Position numbers and translations under genes: made by a program | Shown: one piece after another, positions 7,301 to 10,857 of the stretch | Layout: each line of letters begins with the position of its first letter | Position numbering within the stretch: the stretch's first letter is position 1 | The notes under the pieces: generated by a model | The model's input: only the letters and a program-made list of their open reading frames with translations | Database searches by the model: none | What the model was told of the DNA's origin: nothing | Assembly: GCA_026770575.1 (NCBI GenBank) | Contig: MU657272.1 | Coordinates: 129,837 to 140,693 of the forward strand | DNA length: 10,857 nucleotides | Source of the DNA: Pelagophyceae sp. CCMP2097 | Taxonomy: Eukaryota; Sar; Pelagophyceae | Direction of reading: 5' to 3'

Positions 7301-9493
7301 CGGTCCCTCGCACGGGGCCTCATGCACTTTGGCTTCCGAAGAGGCCCCTGGGCGGTCCGTTCCAAGTCTCCTTCTGGACGGCCCCTCGCAAGGCTCCTCG
7401 TGCGGGCTCTTGATGAGCTTTCTCGCATGGGCCGTGAGAAATCCCTCCTGTATGTTCCCCCTGCAAGACCGTTTGGGCGGTCCGTTCCAATGTGCCTTTT
7501 GGACGGCCCCTCGCAAGGCTCCTCGTGCGGGCTCTTGACGAGCTCCCTCGCATGGGCCGTGAGAAATCCCTCCTGTACGTTCCCCCTGCAAGACCGTCTG
7601 GGCGGTCCGTTCCAAGGTGCCTTTTGGACGGCCCCTCGCAAGGCTCCTCGTGCTGGCCCTGACTTCTCGCACGGGCCGTGGGAAACCTGTACGGTTCCCT
7701 GCGAGGCCATGTGCACGGGTCCTTGCGAGGCCCCTGGAAATGGCGGTTCCCCGTCGTGGTTGAGCCGGGGGCTCAAGCAGGCGTTTCGAGCAGCGAGGGG
7801 CCCGGAGGAGGCTCTTGCGAGGCCCTCGCACGGGCCTTCACACAACCCCTTGACCAGTCCTTGCACGGGCCCTCATACGGTCCCTTGCACGGCCCCTCGT
7901 ACGGCCCCCTGCAAGGCCTCTTTCACGGGTAAGGCCTCTTTTAAGTCTCTTGGGAAGGCCCCTCATAAGGGTCCTTGCACGCCCCCCCTCGAAAAGGACC
8001 ATTGCACGGCCCCTCACGCAATCTCTTGTGAAGGCCCCTTGGACGGGCCCTGGCAAGGCCCCTCCCGTCTTTCTGAAAGGTGCAAATCCCCCGATGAGCC
8101 TGGAGGAAAGGCCGGAGGAGGCTCCACTTGGAAGCGTGGGTCCTTGCGAGGCGCACGGGCCCTCGGAAGGACACCGAGGAGGCCCCTCGCACGGGCCCTT
8201 GCAAGGCCGCTTTGGTGGCCTGCAAGGCCCTCGGCACGGTCCCTCACACGGGGCCTCTTGCCCCGAAGAGGCCTCTGGGCAGTCCGTTCCAAGACGCCTT
8301 CTGAATGGCCCCTCCTAAGGTTCCTCGCAAGGCTCCTCGCACGGGCCGTGGGAAACCTGCACGGTCCCCTGCGAGGCCGTGTGCACGGGTCCTCGCGAGG
8401 CCCCTGGAAATGGCGGTTCTCCGTCGTGGTCGAGCCGGGGGCTCGGAGAGGCAACGCGAGCGGCATCATGGAGGCTCCACTGAGGGGAGCCCCGGTACCG
8501 CGCACAAGGTGATGCAGTATCTCCCTTGAAACATTTTATTGGACCTTCATCTCGTCGCTTTATACGCATTTCATGTAGGCATGCAGCATTTTTTGCAAGT
8601 CCTCGGCGCTTCCGTTTTGGAGACGTGGAGCGAGGCGGACGAATTCTCGTCGCAGGTGGGCTTTGGTCCCATTGGATTGTATTGAGTCTGCTCCTCTGGA
8701 TTTGATCGCGTAGGCGATGATCGCCGCGGGGTTCGCGGTGGCGGACGCCCCGGCATCAGTCCCGCACCGCGAGATCCTCGCAATTTTGCAGGGCGCGCTC
8801 GCCGCGCCGCGCGGCCGGCTGCGGCAGGCCTGCCGCGCCTGCCTGAAAGCTGTCGAGCGGTCCATCGAGGAGCGCACGCTGCCAAAGCCGCCCGCGGCGG
8901 TGCCCGCGGCCGTGGCGCTGGCGGCGGAGGCTTTCGTCGCGGAGCGGCACGCCGAGTGGCGATCTCGCTGCGACGCCGGCGAGGCGCTGCTCAACGAAGT
9001 TGCCACGCTCGTCGCCGAGGCGGCTCTGCTCCGCTCTTTGAGGGTCTCGTCGGGGCCGCAGTCGGCCGTCCCGCAGGCTGTCGCTACTGCGCTCGAGGCC
9101 GCCGTTTCGGCGCTGCGCAGCGGCCTCGACGAGCTGCGCGGCGTGGACAAGCTGGGGATATTTCTCGGCGACGAAGACGACGCGCAACGTTCGCTGCAGT
9201 TGGCCACGTTTGAATTCGCAAAAGCGAAAGACGGCTTCGAAGGGACGCGCACCCTGCTCCGCGATTTCCTCGAGGACCAGACGGTGGAGGACTGGCTCGA
9301 ACGGCAGCGTTTAAAGAACGAGCCCAGCGTGCCCGCCGACGCGGCCGCGGCGGCGGACGCCGCGGACGGCGCCGCGCGACCGGCGCCGCCTTTGCAGGCG
9401 CGGCTCGGCGACGCGTTGTCTTTTGCCAACTTTGGGCCGGCCCTCGACGCGGGGGCGCCGCACGAGGTTGCGCTCGACACAGGAGAAGCTTAA
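1219..9493 (+). CDS. axonemal-type dynein heavy chain, tail and linker only (joined exons)
   Basis: Proposed join: 1219-1335, 1562-1805, 1873-3377, 3599-3775, 3835-3978, 4061-7229, 8579-8655, 8714-9493, giving about 2070 residues. Axonemal dynein heavy chains are ATP-driven motors of the ciliary arms. The N-terminal tail assembles and docks the arm, and the linker is the lever joined to the AAA+ ring. Visible landmarks: tail block W-V-T-F-S-R-H-G (about residue 485) and F-N-A-W-K (about 536); A-R-R-R...L-V-Q-F-M-V-Q-G-A-F-R-A-L-A-I across the fifth intron (about 710-745); linker start N-P-G...R-S-L-S-H-W (about 1669); I-A-E-A...E-T-W-S-E-A-D-E-F (about 1778-1808); E-I-L-A-I-L-Q (about 1831), A-E-W (about 1893), V-S-S...P (about 1922), G-F-E (about 1985). 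No Walker A motif or other AAA+ sequence is present. The frame ends about 80 residues after the last recognisable linker position. Dynein identity is strong; exact exon edges, the start codon and the end are inferred. Subfamily is not determined. Confidence 0.8.
1336..1561 (+). other. intron 1 with internal inverted repeat
   Basis: 226 bases, GTGCGT donor and CCACTAG acceptor, phase 0. Inside, CTTGGACCGCG (1348-1358) is perfectly inverted at CGCGGTCCAAG (1522-1532). GGACCGCGAAG is tandemly doubled near the 5' end, and CGCCTTGTCCA is doubled near the 3' end. The exon base string GTGCG follows both the donor boundary and the acceptor boundary. These are features expected of a transposon-derived intron, but five bases of shared flank is weak evidence. 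Confidence 0.6.
1562..1805 (+). CDS. dynein exon 2
   Basis: Starts after the CTAG acceptor and reads V-R-Q-S-F-Y-P-A-Y-P-S-R-F through N-E-Y-S-Y-D-T-G-K-L-Y-R-Q-F. The Y-D...L-Y-x-Q-F pattern is familiar from the N-termini of axonemal dyneins (from memory). It ends in phase 1 at a GTAGGG donor inside a run of G. The same frame stays open to 2602 but turns into arginine-rich noise, which is why a splice is placed here. Confidence 0.65.
1806..1872 (+). other. intron 2
   Basis: 67 bases, GTAGGG to GTCACAG, phase 1 on both sides. A CACTCAC string about 40 bases before the acceptor could serve as branch site. Placement rests on donor consensus, matching phase, and the change of the coding frame from one side to the other. 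An acceptor at about 1850 (TACAG) is an alternative. Confidence 0.55.
1873..3377 (+). CDS. dynein exon 3: disordered N-terminal region plus conserved tail block
   Basis: The first about 280 codons encode a low-complexity, proline/alanine/serine-rich stretch with three small tandem repeats (see separate entries), probably unstructured. From about 2770 the character changes to a conserved tail block: D-P-A-I-R-N-L-L-D-D, then W-V-T-F-S-R-H-G-A-V-Y (from about 2964), W-S-Y-E, F-S-Q-F-K-A-R-K-Y-F-N-A-W-K (about 3090-3135) and L-L-S-E-P-K-L. The order and spacing match the segment before the main tail domain of single-chain axonemal dyneins. Without splicing the frame would stop at TGA 3435-3437. 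A GTATCG donor at 3378, phase 0, carries it on instead. Confidence 0.8.
1884..1925 (+). repeat. 24-base tandem duplication in exon 3
   Basis: The 18-base string beginning CGGCACCTCGACGCG occurs at 1884-1901 and 1908-1925, a 24-base period encoding R-H-L-D-A-S twice. The period is in frame and falls in the disordered N-terminal part, so it changes length without shifting the frame. Confidence 0.75.
2532..2585 (+). repeat. 18-base tandem repeat in exon 3
   Basis: Three in-frame units (2532-2549, 2550-2567, 2568-2585) encode Q-H-G-G-T-A, Q-H-G-G-A-P and Q-H-A-G-V-A. They are diverged at silent and replacement positions. Probably a disordered, histidine-containing spacer. Confidence 0.75.
2706..2765 (+). 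repeat. 15-base tandem repeat encoding G-D-C-L-H
   Basis: Four units of 15 bases (2706-2720, 2721-2735, 2736-2750, 2751-2765). The middle two are identical (GGCGATTGCCTGCAC), the first differs at one position and the last is diverged. They encode G-N-C-L-H, G-D-C-L-H, G-D-C-L-H, G-D-W-L-D just before the conserved tail block. The near identity suggests recent slippage. The period is in frame. Confidence 0.85.
3378..3598 (+). other. intron 3 with stacked hairpins and AATAAA
   Basis: 221 bases, GTATCG donor and CACTAAG acceptor, phase 0, frame 3 to frame 2. Contains hairpins GGCCCGT/ACGGGCC (3419-3425 with 3439-3445), GGCCCTCC/GGAGGGCC with a two-base loop (3503-3520) and CCGACTGC/GCAGTCGG with a one-base loop (3536-3552). 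An AATAAA lies at 3573-3578. Unspliced reading ends at TGA 3435-3437, inside the first hairpin. Confidence 0.6.
3599..3775 (+). CDS. dynein exon 4
   Basis: Reads V-R-A-V-A-A-Q-I-E-L-A-A-M-A-L-F-I-E-A-D, an amphipathic helix followed by an acidic/alanine linker, as expected between the F-x-x-W-K block and the A-R-R-R block of the tail. The start follows the CACTAAG acceptor in phase 0. The 3' edge is poorly defined: the frame stops at 3797-3799, and the GTCGTC donor at 3776 was chosen only because its phase fits the next exon. Confidence 0.55.
3776..3834 (+). other. intron 4 (edges uncertain)
   Basis: 59 bases if GTCGTC (3776) and CGCCAAG (3834) are the sites. A frame change from frame 2 to frame 1, with stops at 3797-3799 and 3823-3825, requires an intron near here. 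The donor is weak. Acceptors at 3888 or 3897 would also keep phase 0. Confidence 0.4.
3835..3978 (+). CDS. dynein exon 5
   Basis: Encodes about 48 residues ending T-D-L-A-R-R-R-T-L-L-A-K-L-Q-R-C-T-A-L. Joined to the next exon it gives C-T-A-L-V-Q-F-M-V-Q-G-A-F-R-A-L-A-I, which fits the family pattern (A-R-R...F-I-R-L-x-D-Y-x-V...L-x-x-L-A-I) position by position. The fit is lost with the downstream GTGTGC donor at 3997, so GTACGT at 3979 is preferred. Confidence 0.65.
3979..4060 (+). other. intron 5
   Basis: 82 bases, GTACGT to TCTCTAG, phase 0. The junction restores a continuous conserved tail helix, the best support for any short intron in the window. The acceptor is again followed by GTGC, as in introns 1 and 3. 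Confidence 0.7.
4061..7229 (+). CDS. dynein exon 6: main tail domain to linker start
   Basis: About 1056 codons. It opens with V-Q-F-M-V-Q-G-A-F-R-A-L-A-I. A V-S-V-P-R-L segment (about 4530-4550) fits the conserved tail. Two serine/proline-rich insertions, about 5640-5850 and 6520-6720 (with S-P repeats and an acidic D/A run), look disordered. Near the end, N-P-G-L-E-Q-R-L-K-S-E-I leads to G-L-E-A-R-S-L-S-H-W (6848-6880), the start of the linker. L-T-L-E-E-L follows (7127-7144), then I-A-E-A-V-Y-N-G. The exon is cut at GTGCTG (7230, phase 1) because this joins to exon 7 and puts the family Trp exactly 24 residues after the Ile. The frame stays open to 8512, but that continuation is repeat DNA. 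An additional 153-base intron (6941-7093) may lie within. Confidence 0.8.
6941..7093 (+). other. possible in-frame intron within exon 6
   Basis: Between the S-H-W...L-L-P-A-L block and L-T-L-E-E-L the translation is about 50 residues longer than dyneins need here and reads as arginine-rich noise. The stretch has a GT start (GTCCGC, the first six bases of the palindrome GTCCGCGGAC at 6941-6950), a pyrimidine-rich 3' end and an AG at 7092-7093, with phase 0 at both ends. Its length is a multiple of three with no stop, so both versions are readable. The donor is weak. Confidence 0.35.
7293..7774. repeat. repeat block, copy 1
   Basis: Comprises a left segment (about 7293-7375, containing GAGGCCCCTGGGCGGTCCG), an internally amplified 125-base unit, and a right segment (7666-7774). 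The left segment recurs at about 8221-8303 and the right segment at 8336-8444. The second copy lacks about 257 bases relative to this one, close to two 125-base units. No open frame resembling a transposase is present. Confidence 0.75.
7351..7660. repeat. 125-base tandem repeat, about 2.5-3 copies
   Basis: GGCGGTCCGTTCCAA begins at 7351, 7476 and 7601. GGACGGCCCCTCGCAAGG begins at 7376, 7501 and 7626. Both anchors give an exact 125-base period. Copies differ at a few bases only. Since 125 is not divisible by three, successive copies are read in three different frames by the overlying open frame, and none of the three contains a stop. Confidence 0.92.
7861..7932. repeat. 12-base tandem repeat, six units
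   Basis: Six consecutive degenerate 12-mers starting at 7861, 7873, 7885, 7897, 7909 and 7921, consensus roughly TYGYACGGCCCC. More diverged relatives (GGCCCCTCGCAA, GGGCCCTTGCAAGG and similar) extend irregularly over about 7800-8070 and 8140-8260. The core of the 125-base unit is built from the same word. Confidence 0.8.
8221..8444. repeat. repeat block, copy 2
   Basis: The segment at 8336-8444 matches 7666-7774 over 109 bases with six differences, all transitions, at a constant offset of 670. The segment at 8221-8303 matches 7293-7375, for example CCGAAGAGGCCTCTGGGC at 8263 against CCGAAGAGGCCCCTGGGC at 7336. Between the two segments this copy lacks the amplified 125-base units. Confidence 0.85.
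8579..8655 (+). CDS. dynein exon 7 (short linker exon)
   Basis: A 77-base exon reading M-Q-H-F-L-Q-V-L-G-A-S-V-L-E-T-W-S-E-A-D-E-F-S-S-Q between a CATGTAG acceptor and a CAG/GTGGGC donor. The E-T-W-x-x-x-x-E-F end fits the dynein linker pattern (E-x-W-x-x-x-x-F). It is too short to stand out as an open frame and is called from flanking splice sites, phase agreement (1 in, 0 out) and family spacing. Confidence 0.7.
8656..8713 (+). other. intron 7
   Basis: 58 bases, GTGGGC to GATCGCGTAG, phase 0. A pyrimidine-rich patch (CTGCTCCTCT) lies about 20 bases before the acceptor. It joins frame 1 to frame 2. Confidence 0.65.
8714..9493 (+). CDS. dynein exon 8: rest of linker and novel C-terminus
   Basis: Encodes 259 residues and a TAA. 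After G-F-A-V it has E-I-L-A-I-L-Q-G-A-L (about 8771), which fits the family's D-E-I-x-x-L-L-D-D-x-(I/L). The highly conserved segment that should follow (T-Q-x-M...S-P) is replaced by unrelated alanine/arginine-rich helix. Then F-V-A-E-R-H-A-E-W and, 30 residues later, V-S-S...V-P fit the E-W...F-S-S...L-P landmarks, and A-K-A-K-D-G-F-E fits the later K-G-L-E region. The F-P-R-F block that normally leads into the first AAA domain is absent. Instead there is D-F-L-E-D-Q-T-V-E-D-W-L-E-R-Q and an alanine/proline-rich tail. If the gene is not spliced onward (a GTTGCG donor exists at 9467), the protein ends here. An independent gene starting at ATG 8717 is a less likely reading. Confidence 0.65.
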   Translation, partial: AMIAAGFAVADAPASVPHREILAILQGALAAPRGRLRQACRACLKAVERSIEERTLPKPPAAVPAAVALAAEAFVAERHAEWRSRCDAGEALLNEVATLVAEAALLRSLRVSSGPQSAVPQAVATALEAAVSALRSGLDELRGVDKLGIFLGDEDDAQRSLQLATFEFAKAKDGFEGTRTLLRDFLEDQTVEDWLERQRLKNEPSVPADAAAAADAADGAARPAPPLQARLGDALSFANFGPALDAGAPHEVALDTGEA

Positions 9494-9904
9494 GAGTAGG
9501 CCAGATTTTGGACCCTGGGTCAGTAAGGTTAATCGAAACGTTTGATGCGCCATGCCACAGGACCGACCGTGACGTAGCGGACGCGCGTACTAAAATTCCC
9601 GTAGCCGGCCTGTGGACCCGAGGCCGGGCCGCGGAGCGTCAATTTTTTTTGGGTATCGAAATTCAGTCCGTACCCCGTAAATCCCAGGTAAACGCGAAAG
9701 TGCAAACATAGAGAGCGATTTCCAAAAGTTTGCGAGGGTCTAAAACACCTCTACTATCGGGCGTCGCAGCGGGAGGCCTGGTTATGCGAGCGCGCCCGCG
9801 TCCTCGAGGCGCGGCGCGGGCTAACGGCGGTGGTGATTAAGGATTCGAGATTTGATTAAACAGTTTAAACCCTTTTTGTGAACATATTCTACTCGCCCAG
9901 AGGC
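9494..9904. other. non-coding stretch after the stop codon
   Basis: No gene recognised. It contains the left inverted repeat, a poly-T run at 9643-9650, a GGGTA/TACCC inverted pair around 9651-9677 and a GTTTAAAC palindrome near 9863. No AATAAA is seen soon after the stop, so no clear 3' end signal for the upstream gene is evident here. Confidence 0.5.
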
Positions 9905-10764
9905 TCCATGTTCCAGAGCAAGCCATAACAGCGCCTGTATCGCGATGCCTAGGAAGTTGATGGTACAGGATGATGAAGCAGGCGAGATCAACACGTGGCC
10001 CCAATGAGTCTCTGGGAGGAGGCCTACACGAAGAGCACGACGCTCAAACTCGAGCAAGCAAAATTTCCCGTTTCCAACGATATCGGCGCTGGCATCGCGC
10101 AGCGCGGGCCTATAAGGGCATGGTTTGATGAAGCAGACGTGACCGACACATGGTACGAAGAAGTCTCGACGGGGGCGCCCGCACGCCGAGGAAAACGCTC
10201 GATCTCATCAAACCGAGTTTTTCCGTTTCGAGCAAATTCGGCGCTAGTAGCGCGCTGCCTAGGAAGTTGATGGTACAGGTTGACGAGATAGGCGCTACCA
10301 ACACGAGGTACGAAGCTGCCTTGGCGACCTTGCCCACACGCCGCGTAAGTCGCTCGAGCAGAAATAAGAAGTTTCTTTCGGTACAAGCTCTAACGGCGCC
10401 GGTATCGCGCTGTTCAGGAAGTTGATGGTGCAGCACAACAAGGCGGGTGAGACCAACACGTGGCTCCAATATCTTCCTAGAGGGCCCCCTGCACGAAGCG
10501 CAAGATCCCTAACTTGACCACAGAAGGCATCATATAAATCAAGTCGAAACGGCGCTGGTATTGCGCTGCCTAGGAAGTTGATGGCATGGATTGATGGGCC
10601 GGGCGAGACCAACACGTGGATCCAAGAAAATCTCGAGGGGAGGGGCTAACCGAATCGCCCGAGCGCCGAGACGGCAGCCACTATTATCCGAAACTTCTCT
10701 CCAAAATACCCGAGGCGGATTATCTGGGAAAACGTAGGTTATGGGCCACCCAAAATCTGGCCTA
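9497..10764. mobile_element. candidate non-autonomous element bounded by 15-bp inverted repeats
   Basis: TAGGCCAGATTTTGG at 9497-9511 is the exact reverse complement of CCAAAATCTGGCCTA at 10750-10764. The outermost TA on each side would fit a TA target duplication, leaving 13-bp terminal repeats beginning GGCCAG. No transposase-like frame lies inside. The interior holds AT-richer unique sequence (9512-9900) and the 155-base tandem array. The left end is three bases after the dynein-like stop codon. A chance 15-bp match is unlikely over this distance, but no empty site is available for comparison. Confidence 0.5.
9905..10640. repeat. five degenerate tandem copies of a ~155-base unit
   Basis: The anchor AGGAAGTTGATGGT starts at 9951, about 10111 (degenerate), 10261, 10416 and 10572, spacing 150-160. 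Each unit also carries GGCGCTGGTATCGCGC-like sequence before the anchor and a GACCAACACGTGG-like segment about 35 bases after it. On the minus strand the core can be read as T-I-N-F-L-G-S-A-I-P-A-P, but other copies fall in other frames with indels, so a conserved protein is not supported. CACGTG is intact in copies 1, 4 and 5, and CCTAGG in copies 1, 3 and 5. Confidence 0.85.
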
Positions 10765-10782
10765 TTAAAAGATTATTGAGGT

Positions 10783-10840
10783 CCTTGCCGTTTAATCAAC
10801 GTCAGTTTACGGCAAGGGCCCTTCGGGTCCTTTGATTGAA
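10783..10840 (+). repeat. inverted-repeat cluster with pseudoknot potential
   Basis: CCTTGCCGT (10783-10791) pairs perfectly with ACGGCAAGG (10809-10817). Immediately after, GGGCCC and GGGTCC form a short hairpin around TTC (with one G-T pair). The first loop contains TTAATCAA, which can pair with TTGATTGA at 10832-10839 (one G-T pair). The arrangement is compact. No known RNA family was recognised. Confidence 0.5.
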
Positions 10841-10857
10841 GGATTATCAGATACCAG

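Larger units (their letters stand above)
7230..8578 (+). other. intron 6: 1349-base repeat-filled intron
   Basis: Donor GTGCTG at 7230 and acceptor TTTCATGTAG at 8578, phase 1. Removing it joins C to GC, making an Arg codon, and reconstitutes I-A-E-A-V-Y-N-G-R-M-Q-H-F-L-Q-V-L followed by G-A-S-V-L-E-T-W, matching the spacing of the dynein linker. Most of the intron is GC-rich repeats, described separately. The upstream frame happens to stay open as far as TGA 8510-8512, so retention would give a long proline/arginine/glycine-rich tail. Confidence 0.7.

Noticed and set aside
6298..7866. 522-codon minus-strand frame
   Set aside because: It spans the end of exon 6 and the repeat intron in antisense. 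Its content mirrors the repeats and shows no recognisable domain.
7230..8512. Continuation of the dynein-like frame as protein with a P/R/G-rich C-terminus
   Set aside because: It consists of tandem repeats whose 125-base period changes frame. Dynein similarity stops at 7229 and resumes at 8579 after a phase-matched splice.
8717..9493. Independent small gene starting at ATG 8717
   Set aside because: A GCGTAG acceptor directly precedes it in the right phase for the dynein exon at 8579-8655, and linker landmarks continue inside it. Kept only as a less likely alternative.
9821..10615. Minus-strand frames with the recurring T-I-N-F-L-G-S-A-I-P-A-P peptide
   Set aside because: The peptide recurs because the DNA repeats. 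Units are joined by indels and appear in different frames, so no single continuous protein is supported.
9905..10640. CRISPR array
   Set aside because: The unit is about 155 bases, diverged throughout, without short identical repeats and unique spacers, and the context is eukaryotic.

Overview
The window looks like nuclear DNA of a GC-rich, flagellated unicellular eukaryote. One protein family, split by short GT-AG introns, runs through most of it on the + strand. The GC-rich coding style, the short introns (about 58-82 bases, plus a few of about 220) and the repeat-filled non-coding DNA suggest an alga such as a pelagophyte-like stramenopile or a haptophyte. That placement is a guess from style only.

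Layout. 1-1218: non-coding upstream stretch with small hairpins and a degenerate duplication. 1219-9493: one gene, read here as eight exons, encoding the N-terminal tail and most of the linker of an axonemal-type dynein heavy chain. The evidence is a set of family landmarks in the right order and spacing: a W-V-T-F-S-R-H-G block followed by a F-x-x-W-K block; an A-R-R-R segment leading into L-V-Q-F-M-V-Q across an intron; an NP/R-x-x-S-H-W block at the linker start; an I-A-E-A...E-T-W-S-E-A-D-E-F block that is complete only after removing a 1349-base intron; and E-I-L-A-I-L-Q, A-E-W and SS...P landmarks in the last exon. Intron phases agree at every junction (0, 1, 0, 0, 0, 1, 0). The reading ends at TAA 9491-9493, before the AAA+ motor, after about 80 residues unlike dynein.

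The 4061-8512 frame is open without interruption, but from 7230 it reads through an intron made of tandem and interspersed GC-rich repeats: a 125-base unit in about three copies, 12-base units, and a second partial copy of the block about 670 bases downstream. The 125-base period is not a multiple of three, so that part of the long frame should not be taken as protein.

9494-10857: no recognised gene. A perfect 15-base inverted repeat (9497-9511 and 10750-10764) starts three bases after the stop codon and bounds about 1.27 kb. Inside it are five degenerate tandem copies of an approximately 155-base unit. Beyond it is a compact inverted-repeat cluster that could fold as a pseudoknot.

All family assignments rest on remembered consensus patterns, with no search run. 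Splice sites were chosen by consensus, phase and restoration of family motifs. The most interesting question is whether this is a genuine motor-less dynein tail/linker protein, a dynein broken by the repeat element, or a normal dynein whose motor exons lie beyond the window.
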